Source: Hoylesella nanceiensis DSM 19126 = JCM 15639
Lineage (GTDB): Bacteria; Bacteroidota; Bacteroidia; Bacteroidales; Bacteroidaceae
Direction: 5' to 3'
Assembly: GCF_000379965.1 (NCBI RefSeq)
Contig: NZ_KB904328.1
Coordinates: 186,001-250,000 of the forward strand
DNA length: 64,000 nucleotides
Part shown: positions 19,133 to 27,728 of the stretch, in pieces
How the letters are laid out: each line of letters begins with the position of its first letter
Numbering within the stretch: the first letter of the stretch is position 1
Translations under genes and position numbers: made by a program
Notes under the pieces: generated by a model
What the model saw: the letters and a program-made list of their open reading frames with translations, nothing else
Databases searched by the model: none
Told to the model about the DNA's origin: nothing

Positions 19133-19825
19133 TTACAATAGTTTCTTAGCTTCTTTGGCAACGAAGTCTTTTAGATAGAAAGGAACGAAGTAAGCCACGT
19201 CTTCAAACTGCTCGTTGGCCATTCTCTTTTCAGCTAAAGGATACATATTTTTTGCCAAAGGAACTATTCCTTCGATGATATGTGCATTGTGATGAGTAAG
19301 CACTTCGTGGCATTTCTCGGCTCCATTACCAAAGAAATACACTGGTTGTTGTGCCAAAATATCATCATAAGTATTGCTTTCTACGATGTCTGCATTGATA
19401 GATCGCACCTCATTTAGGGCTCTATCGAAGAACTGAGAGTACACTTCCATACGGCGAGCGTCAATCATTGGGCATAAAAGAGCATTTTCTTCGTTGATCT
19501 TTTCATCAAGAAGAAGAGGCACACACATCAGCTCTAAGGTTGGAATAGCAATGAGTTTCACATCTCTACCATAGCAAATTCCCTTCGCCATAGATAGTCC
19601 TATGCGCAAACCAGTGTACGAACCAGGTCCGCAACTCACTGCTACTGCATCTAAAGGAATAGCGTGACTATCGATAAAAGATAATGCTTCTTGCACAAAC
19701 ACGCCTAATATCACGGCGTGATTAGGTCCCTCATGGTCTTCTTTATTAAAGATACAAGACCCGTCTTGACTAACAGCTACCGAACAAACGTTGGTACTTG
19801 TTTCAATATTTAATATACACGACAT
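19133..19825 (-). CDS. tsaB: tRNA threonylcarbamoyladenosine biosynthesis protein TsaB
   Basis: 230 residues with an ASKHA fold. It begins ILNIETSTNVCSVAV, then VAVSCGPGSYTGLRIGLSMAKGICYG, the TsaB signature. TsaB is the non-catalytic partner of TsaD in making t6A37 of ANN-reading tRNAs. It is the first gene of the minus-strand run that continues into DUF4290 and murA (89-bp gap) and is divergent from yicC. A -7 box lies at 19969-19962. Confidence 0.95.
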   Translation of the reverse strand: MSCILNIETSTNVCSVAVSQDGSCIFNKEDHEGPNHAVILGVFVQEALSFIDSHAIPLDAVAVSCGPGSYTGLRIGLSMAKGICYGRDVKLIAIPTLELMCVPLLLDEKINEENALLCPMIDARRMEVYSQFFDRALNEVRSINADIVESNTYDDILAQQPVYFFGNGAEKCHEVLTHHNAHIIEGIVPLAKNMYPLAEKRMANEQFEDVAYFVPFYLKDFVAKEAKKLL

Positions 19826-19961
19826 AGTTTTCTACTTAGTTAGAAGAGTGCTATAAAAATGCTTTCAAATGCTTATCTTTTTGCCTTTCTATCGCAATAG
19901 TATTTTAACAAGCCCGAAAGTGTTTATTATCCCCTTCTCTTTTCTTTATTTAAATATGCTA

Positions 19962-19969
19962 CAAAATTA
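19962..19969 (-). promoter_or_regulatory. -7 box of tsaB
   Basis: TAATTTTG on the minus strand (CAAAATTA on plus). It is paired back-to-back with the yicC promoter. Confidence 0.5.
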
Positions 19970-19991
19970 CGCTTTTTATCGCCAAAATTAG

Positions 19992-19999
19992 TACTTTTG
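19992..19999 (+). promoter_or_regulatory. -7 box of yicC
   Basis: TACTTTTG, 23 bases before the yicC start. It fits TAnnTTTG; the -33 region is T-rich but lacks an exact TTTG. Confidence 0.5.
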
Positions 20000-20022
20000 C
20001 AGAAAATTAACGAGAAAATCAT

Positions 20023-20898
20023 ATGATACTTTCTATGACTGGCTATGGAAAAGCATCCATAGCGCACCAAGATAAGAAGATAACTGTAGAAATTAAGTCA
20101 TTAAATAGCAAGGCTTTTGACCTTTCTGCACGCATAGCTCCATTGTATAGAGAACGTGAAATGGAGATTCGTAACATCCTTTCTAAAAGCATTGAGCGTG
20201 GAAAAGTGGACTTTTCTATTTGGATTGAGAAAGAAAATGGAAACGACGCAACCCCCATTAATGCTGCACTTGTAAACAATTATTACGAGCAAATCAAAGC
20301 CATTTCGTCACAAACGGGTATCGAAGAGCCAAAAGATTGGTTCTCATTGCTTTTGCGTATGCCTGAAGTTATGACCCGAACAGAGGTAGAAGAGCTTACA
20401 GAAGAAGAGTGGAAGGCGGTTCAAAACGCTATTGATTTGGCCTTAGAGCAGTTCACTAACTTCAGAAAACAAGAGGGATTGGCTCTTTATAACAAGTTTA
20501 CTGAAAAGATAAACAATATTGCTCAATTGCTAAAAGATATCGAACCCTACGAGCAAATGCGTGTTGAAAAGATCAAACAACGTATTCTCGACGGTTTAAA
20601 AACATTGCCCGAGGTGGATTATGACAAGAATCGTTTAGAGCAAGAACTGATCTATTATATCGAAAAGTTAGATATAAACGAAGAGAAACAACGATTAACT
20701 AATCACCTAAAGTACTTCATTGACACGATGAATGAGGGTCATGGACAAGGCAAAAAGCTTGGTTTTATTGCACAAGAAATGGGCAGAGAAATCAACACTA
20801 CTGGCTCTAAAAGCAACCAAGCAGAGATGCAAAACATCGTTGTTCGTATGAAAGACGAACTCGAACAAATAAAAGAACAAGTGCTTAACATATTATAA
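20023..20898 (+). CDS. yicC: YicC family endoribonuclease
   Basis: 291 residues. The N-terminal YicC domain begins MILSMTGYGKASIAHQDKKI with VEIKSLNSKAFDLSARI; the C-terminal DUF1732 part ends GREINTTGSKSNQAEMQNIV. E. coli YicC is an endoribonuclease acting on small RNAs. It is the first gene of yicC-gmk-nadD, with an 11-bp gap to gmk, a common bacterial pairing. No signal or membrane segments. Confidence 0.93.
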   Translation: MILSMTGYGKASIAHQDKKITVEIKSLNSKAFDLSARIAPLYREREMEIRNILSKSIERGKVDFSIWIEKENGNDATPINAALVNNYYEQIKAISSQTGIEEPKDWFSLLLRMPEVMTRTEVEELTEEEWKAVQNAIDLALEQFTNFRKQEGLALYNKFTEKINNIAQLLKDIEPYEQMRVEKIKQRILDGLKTLPEVDYDKNRLEQELIYYIEKLDINEEKQRLTNHLKYFIDTMNEGHGQGKKLGFIAQEMGREINTTGSKSNQAEMQNIVVRMKDELEQIKEQVLNIL

Positions 20899-20909
20899 TT
20901 CAACCCGAT

Positions 20910-21476
20910 ATGTCTAAAGTTATTATTTTTTCAGCACCAAGTGGAAGTGGAAAAAGCACCATTATCAATCGCTTGATGCAACATCCTGAATTGAAATTGG
21001 CATTCTCTATCAGTTGCACAAGTCGTGAACCACGAGGCAAAGAGCAACATGGTGTAGAGTATTTCTTCCTTTCTCCCGATGAATTTCGTGCCCGAATAGA
21101 GGCAGGAGAGTTCCTCGAATACGAAGAAGTATACACTAATCGCTTTTATGGTACATTGACTTCGCAGGTTGAAAAGCAGCTAAACGAAGGCCAAAATGTT
21201 GTTCTTGATGTAGACGTGAAAGGCGGTTGCAACATAAAGAAGCACTATCAAGACAAGGCTTTGAGTGTTTTCATTCAGCCACCATCGATAGATGAGCTTA
21301 AAAAACGCTTGGTTTCTCGTGACACCGACAGCCCAGAAGTGATCGAAGACCGCCTTGCAAAGGCCGAATTCGAATTGTCGTTCGCTCCCCAATACGACGT
21401 TGTTATTGTGAACGACGATATTGAAACCGCAACAAAAGAGGCTTTTGACATTATCAAAAGCTTTATCAACGAATAA
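20910..21476 (+). CDS. gmk: Guanylate kinase
   Basis: 188 residues. It phosphorylates GMP to GDP. The P-loop reads FSAPSGSGKSTIINRL, followed by SCTSREPRGKEQHGVEYFF and GEFLEYEEVYTNRFYGT, the GMP-binding region. Full length. It sits between yicC and nadD in a compact operon (11- and 15-bp gaps). Confidence 0.97.
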   Translation: MSKVIIFSAPSGSGKSTIINRLMQHPELKLAFSISCTSREPRGKEQHGVEYFFLSPDEFRARIEAGEFLEYEEVYTNRFYGTLTSQVEKQLNEGQNVVLDVDVKGGCNIKKHYQDKALSVFIQPPSIDELKKRLVSRDTDSPEVIEDRLAKAEFELSFAPQYDVVIVNDDIETATKEAFDIIKSFINE

Positions 21477-21491
21477 CAAACACTCAGCACA

Positions 21492-22070
21492 ATGAAACGA
21501 ATAGGTATTCTTGGAGGCTCGTATAACCCCATTCATGTAGGTCATATTCAGCTTGCAGAACATCTACTTCGTGTGCTTTCGTTCGACGAAGTGTGGCTAC
21601 TTGTGTCACCTCACAATCCTCTTAAACCCGCAAACGACCTTCTTCCCGATGCCATTCGCTATCAATGGGTAACTAAAAGCATTGAAGGTATGAGCGGATT
21701 GGTTGCAAGCGACTTCGAGTTGGCCCTTCCTCAGCCCTCATACACCTACAACACACTCACCCAACTCACTGCCACTTATCCCCAAAACGAGTTTACTTTG
21801 TTGATTGGAGCCGACAACTGGCAGGTGTTTCACAAGTGGTTTAGAGCAGAAGACATCATCAACAACTTTCGAATAGCCATCTATCCCCGACCAGGATCTG
21901 ACGCTATCGCAACGCCTCTTCCCCCTAATGTGCAGGTGATTGATGCGCCTTTGATTGACATTAGCAGTACGATGATTCGCCAAAAGATTCGCAACCACGA
22001 GGATATAAGCCACCTTGTGCCCGAAGTGATACAGCAAGAGGTGATAAAGGCTTATTTAAATAGACCGTAG
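21492..22070 (+). CDS. nadD: Nicotinate-nucleotide adenylyltransferase
   Basis: 192 residues. It adenylylates nicotinate mononucleotide in NAD synthesis. The nucleotidyltransferase motif GGSYNPIHVGHIQLAEHLL (HxGH) lies near the N-terminus, and ISSTMIRQKIR (ISSTxxR) near the C-terminus. It is the last gene of yicC-gmk-nadD; a terminator follows at 22125-22148. Confidence 0.96.
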   Translation: MKRIGILGGSYNPIHVGHIQLAEHLLRVLSFDEVWLLVSPHNPLKPANDLLPDAIRYQWVTKSIEGMSGLVASDFELALPQPSYTYNTLTQLTATYPQNEFTLLIGADNWQVFHKWFRAEDIINNFRIAIYPRPGSDAIATPLPPNVQVIDAPLIDISSTMIRQKIRNHEDISHLVPEVIQQEVIKAYLNRP

Positions 22071-22124
22071 CCGAGGTGAATTGAAAAGCGAGAACACTGT
22101 AACTTATTTTTTATTCAACGATAG

Positions 22125-22148
22125 AAAGAGCACTTTAAGGTGCTCTTT
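22125..22148 (+). terminator. Terminator of yicC-gmk-nadD
   Basis: AAAGAGCAC, loop TTTAAG, GTGCTCTTT, then TATTTTG. Confidence 0.8.
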
Positions 22149-22151
22149 TAT

Positions 22152-22525
22152 TTTGATTTGCTCTCTTACTTTCTTTAAATTGTATTCTTGTTTTACTTAC
22201 ATTTTGCCCCTTCTCTACCCCAAACACGGCACTATCCTATTTTGTTTGCCCCTCTTTCCCTTTTCATTTCATCCTTATTTTATAGCAACTCCTCCCCCTA
22301 TTCATCTCCTTTTTGCCCTCTTACACCTTAATATCCTCCATTATATCAATAAAAAAACCTCTCCATTTCAATTTTATTCCTCCCCATCTCGAGAACGGCT
22401 CCAATCTTTTCAACCTTCATTCCCGCCCCTTTTTCTTTTCAATTCACCTCCATTTCCCTCTCGTCTATTCCCATCTCAATCTCAATCAAAATTCTTTTTT
22501 CTACACCACCTCAATTCCTTTGCAG
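22152..22525. other. Pyrimidine-rich, G-poor tract leading into array F
   Basis: About 370 bp overwhelmingly C and T on the plus strand with very few G. An open frame of 151 codons crosses it, but its product is low-complexity F/L/P/S and it lies beyond the nadD terminator, so it is not called. Such tracts also flank arrays A and Q. Confidence 0.6.
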
Positions 22526-22550
22526 CAAAGGCATGACAACTCTATCGTGC

Positions 22551-22638
22551 AATAGCTATGACATTGCTCCACAAAAGCAGTGCAATTGCCACCTAAAAGC
22601 ATTGCTATTAGAGCGCAAAAGCTATTCTTTTGCACCGC
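22551..22638. repeat. 22-bp repeat array F, 4 units
   Basis: Units start at 22551 (AATAGC form), 22573, 22595 and 22617. The array lies between the convergent nadD and sigma-factor genes. Confidence 0.88.
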
Positions 22639-22688
22639 AACGGCTCTGCCCTCAACCAACAAGGGCATAAAAATAAGATTTGAATATA

Positions 22689-23240
22689 CTAAAAATGGAG
22701 GACGAAAAGCAAAAGAATCAACAAGAAACGCTCTAAACTTTTGCGCAATTTTCGATAGGCAATAGCCATCTGACTCTCTATAGTGTTGATGCTAATGTTC
22801 AGCTCTTGCGCAATTTCGGCATGCTTCTTACCCTCTATCTTACTACGGAAAAAGATCTCTCTACATTGAGGTGGCAAAGCATCTATCGCCTTGTATATTT
22901 CAGAAATGGTGTCTTCTGTAACCGAAGTGGTTAAATCCCACATTTCAAGTTGATTGCACATCCATTGCATTTCGCTTCGTTCTACCTCCGAATAGTTTCC
23001 CTCTAACTCGGTAATTAGTAGCTCGCCACGCAAAAAAGAGATGCAACCATGCTTCACAGAAGTCATTACATAGGCCATAGAAAAGTTGCATTGGGGTGCT
23101 CGTTTCTGCAGTTCATAAATCTTTAAAAACACATCTTGCACCACATCTTCTGCCACATCGCTTCGCTTTACATACAATCTTGCAAAGCGTTTTGCAGGCG
23201 CATAATATTGAAGATATAGCTGTTTAAAAGAGGTGTCCAT
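22689..23240 (-). CDS. RNA polymerase ECF sigma factor
   Basis: 183 residues. Region 2 includes FARLYVKRSDVAEDVVQDVF; region 4 reads LPPQCREIFFRSKIEGKKHA and EIAQELNISINTIESQMAIA, the -35-binding helix-turn-helix. This is the type of ECF sigma expanded in Bacteroidetes, often paired with a FecR anti-sigma and a TonB receptor, but neither is adjacent here, so it is an orphan. The C-terminal tail FLLILLLFVLHF is strongly hydrophobic, unusual for a soluble sigma factor. Regulon unknown. Confidence 0.9.
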   Translation of the reverse strand: MDTSFKQLYLQYYAPAKRFARLYVKRSDVAEDVVQDVFLKIYELQKRAPQCNFSMAYVMTSVKHGCISFLRGELLITELEGNYSEVERSEMQWMCNQLEMWDLTTSVTEDTISEIYKAIDALPPQCREIFFRSKIEGKKHAEIAQELNISINTIESQMAIAYRKLRKSLERFLLILLLFVLHF

Positions 23241-23283
23241 AACAGATGGTAGGCAATTGCAAAGGAATGGTGATGGTTTGTGC

Positions 23284-23919
23284 TTACTTTTTTCGAATAA
23301 TGGTTAAGCCATCTCGCAACGGAAGGATAATTTGTTCGACCCTTTTGTCGGCAAGTAGGTAATCGTTAAAGCGTTTAATGCCTTGCGTTTGGGCGTCTTT
23401 GTCATACTGAGTGTCGACAACATGCCCGTCCCAAAGGGTGTTATCGGCCAAAATAAAGCCTCCTTCTCGCAACACAGACAAGGTCATTTCGTAGGTTTCT
23501 ATATAGGTTCTCTTGTCTCCATCGATAAAAGCCATATCGAAAACAATGCCTTGTTGGGGCGCAAGCACATTGGCATCGCCAATCATAAAGTTGATTTTAT
23601 CTTCTAATCCCGATTGTTTTATCCACGAACGGGTGAGGTCTTCCATCTCATCATTGATCTCATAGGTATGAATAAGTGCACCTTCTTTCAGTCCTTTTGC
23701 CATCGCAATGGCGCTATAACCGCTGAAAGTACCCACTTCGAGTATGTTTTTGGGTTGCAACATCTCTACAAACATCTTTAAAAGAACGCCTTGTAGGTGT
23801 CCACTTGCCATGCGTCCGTGCACCGTGTGTATGTTGGTTGCCCTGTAAAGTTGATACAAAAAGGGATCTTCTGGCTCGCTATGGTCGAGTATATATTGAT
23901 GAAGTAGCTGATTGTCCAT
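23284..23919 (-). CDS. SAM-dependent O-methyltransferase
   Basis: 211 residues, class I methyltransferase of the caffeoyl-CoA/catechol O-methyltransferase type. The SAM-binding motif is ILEVGTFSGYSAIAMAKGL; the metal/catalytic region is MAFIDGDKRTYIETYEM with ADNTLWDGHV later. Soluble. The substrate in bacteria is rarely known. It lies 43 bp upstream of the sigma-factor gene and 46 bp downstream of aroQ, all on the minus strand. Confidence 0.9.
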   Translation of the reverse strand: MDNQLLHQYILDHSEPEDPFLYQLYRATNIHTVHGRMASGHLQGVLLKMFVEMLQPKNILEVGTFSGYSAIAMAKGLKEGALIHTYEINDEMEDLTRSWIKQSGLEDKINFMIGDANVLAPQQGIVFDMAFIDGDKRTYIETYEMTLSVLREGGFILADNTLWDGHVVDTQYDKDAQTQGIKRFNDYLLADKRVEQIILPLRDGLTIIRKK

Positions 23920-23965
23920 TATGAATTATAAAAAAGATGATATGGTTCTACATTGCTAAAAGGCT

Positions 23966-24385
23966 TTATTGGGCTATCAATGCTTCGATAGCCAATTGAT
24001 AAGAATGCAATCCGAACCCTGCGATAACACCCTTGCAAGCTGGCGAAATAACCGAATGTCGTCTGAATTCTTCACGAGCATGCACGTTACTTATATGCAC
24101 TTCAACCACTGGAGTGGTGATGCTTTTAATGCAATCTAATAGCGCAACACTGGTATGTGTATAGGCTCCAGCATTCAAAACGATGCCATCGAACGAGAAA
24201 CCAACCTCTTGTAGCTTGTTAATTAGCTCGCCTTCGATGTTGCTTTGATAGTAAACCAACTCTATATCGGTGTACTTTTGCTTTAAAGTTTGCAAATAAT
24301 CGTCGAACGATGTCGACCCATAAATGGCCGTTTCACGCACCCCTAAGAGGTTCAAATTGGGCCCATTCATAATAAGTATCTTCAT
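23966..24385 (-). CDS. aroQ: Type II 3-dehydroquinate dehydratase
   Basis: 139 residues from ATG 24385 (MKILIMNGPNLNLLGVRE), the standard start for this family; a longer in-frame start 32 codons upstream adds an unrelated stretch. It dehydrates 3-dehydroquinate in the shikimate pathway. Catalytic-site features: the Tyr in AIYGSTSFDDY, the Asn/Ala region LNAGAYTHTSVALLD, and VHISNVHAREEFRRHS. It is divergent from xerD. The pabB and pabC genes at 54-56 kb use the same pathway's end product, chorismate. Confidence 0.95.
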   Translation of the reverse strand: MKILIMNGPNLNLLGVRETAIYGSTSFDDYLQTLKQKYTDIELVYYQSNIEGELINKLQEVGFSFDGIVLNAGAYTHTSVALLDCIKSITTPVVEVHISNVHAREEFRRHSVISPACKGVIAGFGLHSYQLAIEALIAQ

Positions 24386-24401
24386 TATAAGATATTTTTT
24401 A

Positions 24402-24477
24402 TAACTTTGTGCTGATGTTATCTCGCTGCTTTGGACTTGCAAAAGCAATGCTTTTAGGCAACGTTTCTGCAAAGATA
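24402..24477. promoter_or_regulatory. Crossed divergent promoters of aroQ and xerD
   Basis: A plus-strand -7 box, TAACTTTG (24402-24409), points to xerD, and a minus-strand one, TATCTTTG (24477-24470), points to aroQ. The two predicted transcripts overlap by about 50 nt, and a single 22-bp repeat unit lies between the boxes. Confidence 0.45.
24441..24456. repeat. Single 22-bp repeat unit in the aroQ/xerD promoter region
   Basis: AAAAGCAATGCTTTTA, the perfect core palindrome, present once. A half-unit (GCTGCTTT) lies about 20 bp before it. Confidence 0.7.
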
Positions 24478-24497
24478 ACAAAAAGAATGGAAAAAGA

Positions 24498-25433
24498 ATG
24501 GAAAAAGAAAATCAAACCATTGCGAATATAATTCAAAGCTATTTGAGGTATTTAAAACTCGAACGCAATTATTCTACCAACACTATCGAGGCGTATAAAA
24601 ACGACCTTGAGCACCTTATTACTTATTGTCAAGAAAACAATAAGGACGTGTTGAGCATGCAAATAGCCGATTTTGAACACTTTGCCTTTATCCTTCACGA
24701 GCGAAAAATTGGTGCTTCGTCGCAAGCAAGGATATTAAGTGGGGTGCGTTCTTTCTACCGTTATCTGGTGGTTGATGGCTTATTGGAAGACAATCCCACT
24801 GAATTACTCGAATCTCCGATACTTGGTGAGCATCTACCTGAGGTACTTTCGACTGAAGAAGTTGACCAATTGCAGAACTCTATCGACCTTTCTAAATGGG
24901 AAGGTCACCGCAATCGTGCCATAATAGAAGTTCTCTTTTCGTGCGGTTTGCGTGTATCTGAGCTCATTAACCTTAAAATTTCGAATATTTATATCATCGA
25001 ACGCTATATCAGAGTGATTGGTAAAGGCTCGAAAGAACGCTTGGTTCCTATTTCAGATAAAGCGCTTCACGAGTTGGAAATGTGGTTTAAAGACCGCTAT
25101 GCAATGAACATTAAGCCTGGAGAACAAGACTATGTGTTCCTCAATAGGCGTGGTGCTCACCTCACACGAACCATGATTTTGATTATGATTAAAAAGCAAG
25201 CGGAGTTGGCTGGCATCAAAAAAACTATCTCGCCACACACCCTTCGCCATTCGTTTGCAACCGAACTGCTTCGTGGAGGCGCAGACTTAATAGCCATTCA
25301 AGCGATGTTAGGGCACGAAAGTGTAAGCACAACAGAGATCTATACGCACATAGATAGAGAGTCGTTGCGCAAAGCTATCATCGAACATCACCCACGAAAC
25401 AAACCTAAATACAAAAAAGAAAACAATACATAG
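24498..25433 (+). CDS. xerD: Site-specific tyrosine recombinase XerD
   Basis: 311 residues. An N-terminal SAM-like core-binding domain (YLRYLKLERNYSTNTIEAYK) precedes a catalytic domain with all key residues: Arg152 (CGLRVSELINL), His247 and Arg250 (SPHTLRHSFAT), His273 (MLGHESVSTT) and Tyr282 (EIYTHID). It resolves chromosome dimers at dif; no dif site was recognised in this window. I use ATG 24498; the ATG at 24487 is out of frame. Confidence 0.94.
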   Translation: MEKENQTIANIIQSYLRYLKLERNYSTNTIEAYKNDLEHLITYCQENNKDVLSMQIADFEHFAFILHERKIGASSQARILSGVRSFYRYLVVDGLLEDNPTELLESPILGEHLPEVLSTEEVDQLQNSIDLSKWEGHRNRAIIEVLFSCGLRVSELINLKISNIYIIERYIRVIGKGSKERLVPISDKALHELEMWFKDRYAMNIKPGEQDYVFLNRRGAHLTRTMILIMIKKQAELAGIKKTISPHTLRHSFATELLRGGADLIAIQAMLGHESVSTTEIYTHIDRESLRKAIIEHHPRNKPKYKKENNT

Positions 25434-25482
25434 TTTTCTTATTTCTCCCTAACATCTTTTTAATTATTGGGTTGTTGCTCTC

Positions 25483-26949
25483 TTATTTTCGTTTGAATAT
25501 TCCGCTTATGCTGTTACGAAGGATATAAAACGAGAAGCAAGAGCTTGCCACTATGCTCGCACCTTGTATGCTCCAAGATAGCAATGTGTTGGAGTTGGAG
25601 CTAATAAAGTATACCAAACCTGCCAAAGATAGCTGTATTGCAAGGTATAAAAGCATTCGTTTTGAGATGCAAAAGCTATACTTTTGATAGGCAAAAGCAT
25701 AGAGAATGAGGTTAAAAAGCAGTCCTGTTACCACCAAACCGAGTCCTATTCCAAAGAGATAAGCATTTTTATAGCCCAACCAAAACATGGTGATAAAAAG
25801 CAGATAGTAGGTTGCTTCGAGTAAGAAAAAGGCCTTAGAGTCGCCTCGAGACAATGCAATATACGACACAGGAAGCTCTAATGAGCGCATAAACATTGCA
25901 AAAATGGCCACTTTCACCATAGGAAGTACGTCTAAAAAGGCATCACTATACAACAAAGGAAGGGCGATAGGAAGGGTCGACATCAATAGAATTAGAAGTG
26001 GAGAAATGAGCAATAGCGACACTTCTAACTGTCTATTAACAAGCAAATTACGTTCTTCTACATTATTACCAACCGACGATAATCTCGGAAAATAATCGGT
26101 TTCCATTGCCGAAAAAATCACTCCTGCATAGGTCATCGTTATCATATAGCCCGCATTATACAAGCCCACATCATCTAAACTGCCCTCATAATTCAAGAAA
26201 GAGCGCACAATAAAGTCGCTACCACTGCCCATGATGCCTGCACCAAGAAAGGAAATGCCCAATCGAAGCATTGGCTTTGCCTCTGAAAAGGTGGCTGAAT
26301 CGAAATGTATTCGATAGGGATAATAATGAAATGAATAGGTAATGGTGATGATAAACTGCGATAATGCAATGATAATGAGCGATGGAACGATGGCAGACTC
26401 GCCAAAGATGTAATACAATGGCACTGAGGTTACCAGCGCACAAAGCACTCCATAGATCGAAATCTCTGCCAAACGGCGTAGCTTTCGGGTGGCTTTTAGA
26501 ATCGATAATTCGCCTGCTGACAAAGCAGTTAGGGCGATAATAGGTGCCAAAAGCATGAAGTGTAGAGTGTGATTGCCCCACGAAAAGCTGTAATGGTTGA
26601 TCAATGGACTCAAAACAACGCACAAAATAAATCCTAAGCACGCTGTTATCACGCTCCACGAACGTATTAACTCTATTCTACTTTTCAGTTCTTCGTGATG
26701 CTCTTCGTCGTAAAGTCGTGACAATTCACGTACTGCACTCACTCCAAGTCCTAAGCCTGTGGTGTCGGAAATCAATCGAACAGTAGAGTTAAAAAGCGCC
26801 ATTAAGCCCATACCTTGTGGTCCTAAAAGCAGCGCAATGAGCTTATTTCGAACCATTCCGATAAGAATAACCAAGCCTTGAACACCTCCAAAGATGCTCG
26901 TATATTTAAGAATATGCGAATAACTGCTGCTGGTTTCTTTCTTATTCAT
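25483..26949 (-). CDS. Wzx-type polysaccharide flippase (MATE/MOP superfamily)
   Basis: 488 residues, about 12-14 membrane segments and no signal peptide. The opening HILKYTSIFGGVQGLVILIG and GLGLGVSAVRELSRL are typical of O-antigen translocase-like flippases that move undecaprenyl-PP-linked oligosaccharide across the inner membrane. No glycosyltransferases are immediately adjacent; the GT pair at 2.5-4.5 kb and the envelope cluster at 28-36 kb are the nearest glycan genes. Four units of the 22-bp repeat are embedded in its 3' part and translated as NLILYAFAYQKYSFCISKR and neighbours. Confidence 0.88.
   Translation of the reverse strand: MNKKETSSSYSHILKYTSIFGGVQGLVILIGMVRNKLIALLLGPQGMGLMALFNSTVRLISDTTGLGLGVSAVRELSRLYDEEHHEELKSRIELIRSWSVITACLGFILCVVLSPLINHYSFSWGNHTLHFMLLAPIIALTALSAGELSILKATRKLRRLAEISIYGVLCALVTSVPLYYIFGESAIVPSLIIIALSQFIITITYSFHYYPYRIHFDSATFSEAKPMLRLGISFLGAGIMGSGSDFIVRSFLNYEGSLDDVGLYNAGYMITMTYAGVIFSAMETDYFPRLSSVGNNVEERNLLVNRQLEVSLLLISPLLILLMSTLPIALPLLYSDAFLDVLPMVKVAIFAMFMRSLELPVSYIALSRGDSKAFFLLEATYYLLFITMFWLGYKNAYLFGIGLGLVVTGLLFNLILYAFAYQKYSFCISKRMLLYLAIQLSLAGLVYFISSNSNTLLSWSIQGASIVASSCFSFYILRNSISGIFKRK
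25649..25736. repeat. 22-bp repeat array H inside the flippase coding region, 4 units
   Basis: AAAAGC starts at 25649, 25671, 25693 and 25715, exact 22-bp spacing. Since 22 is not a multiple of 3, successive units are read in different frames, and the gene stays open through all of them. Confidence 0.88.
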
Positions 26950-27545
26950 TATGGGTTTAGGTTTTAACTATATGCTATATAAATGTTAATGCGTCATTAC
27001 ATAGAAAACATTTCTATACCATCTCGCTCTTAACTCGATATAGTGCGCAAATCAAATGCTATTCTTTTAATTAACGAAAGTATTGCTTTTTTATTGCATT
27101 CGCATATTTCTTGAAAATCAATAGTAATTTACATTTTGTTATATCTTATTTTAATTATTATTATATAAAAGAACTTATTTACGTTAATTGAATGAAACTA
27201 ATTCACAAAAAAGTGATAACTTAAAACAAAAATCACTATATTCGCAACAAAGAAATATAAGTTCTGTAAAATAACAGAAGCACAATTAAAACAGCCTTCC
27301 TTAGCTCTTAGGAGCGAATATCTCTTATCATGATTATAAATTACAATGAAAGTCGTTCTAAACGACATTAGAAATGCATACGTTTTCTGGTATTATTAAT
27401 AGTAGGATTCAAGAGGTAATCAGTTTCTTAAGGTAGAAGTTAGGGTTTACAGTGGTAAATCATAAATTGTTTTCAAGGCTCAAGAGGACACAAATTAGTG
27501 TCGGTTTTCGTTGTTCTAGAGATAAAATAACGAAACAACGAAAAA
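26950..27545. other. AT-rich gap upstream of the flippase gene
   Basis: About 600 bp. It should hold the flippase promoter, but I find no clean TAnnTTTG on the minus strand. A 77-codon plus-strand frame at 27452-27685 runs through a strong hairpin and is rejected. Nothing else is supported. Confidence 0.4.
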
Positions 27546-27580
27546 GGGTAAGCGCGGTAGTTGATACCTTACGCTTACCC
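27546..27580 (-). terminator. Terminator of the smalltalk-like transcript
   Basis: GGGTAAGCG (27546-27554) pairs with CGCTTACCC (27572-27580), with an inner GGTA/TACC stem. On the minus strand it is followed by TTTTTCG. It lies about 150 nt after the stop of the small gene at 27729. Confidence 0.75.
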
Positions 27581-27728
27581 ATCTTTTATGTTTTTGCGAT
27601 GCAAAAGGTCATCGCCTCAATCATAAATACTGATCTTTCGGGGTGCGAACTCACCTCTATTGCTTTTCATTTCGATGTGTATTAGATCGTTATTTCCTTA
27701 CACTTACGTTCGAAGAACAATGATTCAT

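Noticed and set aside
22081-22555. Open frames of 151 and 80 codons after nadD
   Set aside because: They run through the nadD terminator and a C/T-rich tract; the F/L/P/S-rich products reflect base composition.
24498-25433. Integrase of a mobile element
   Set aside because: Length, domain plan and catalytic residues fit housekeeping XerD; no attachment site, phage or conjugation genes nearby.
27452-27685. 77-codon plus-strand open frame
   Set aside because: It spans a strong hairpin terminator and shows no family resemblance; the minus-strand smalltalk-like gene with its terminator explains the region better.
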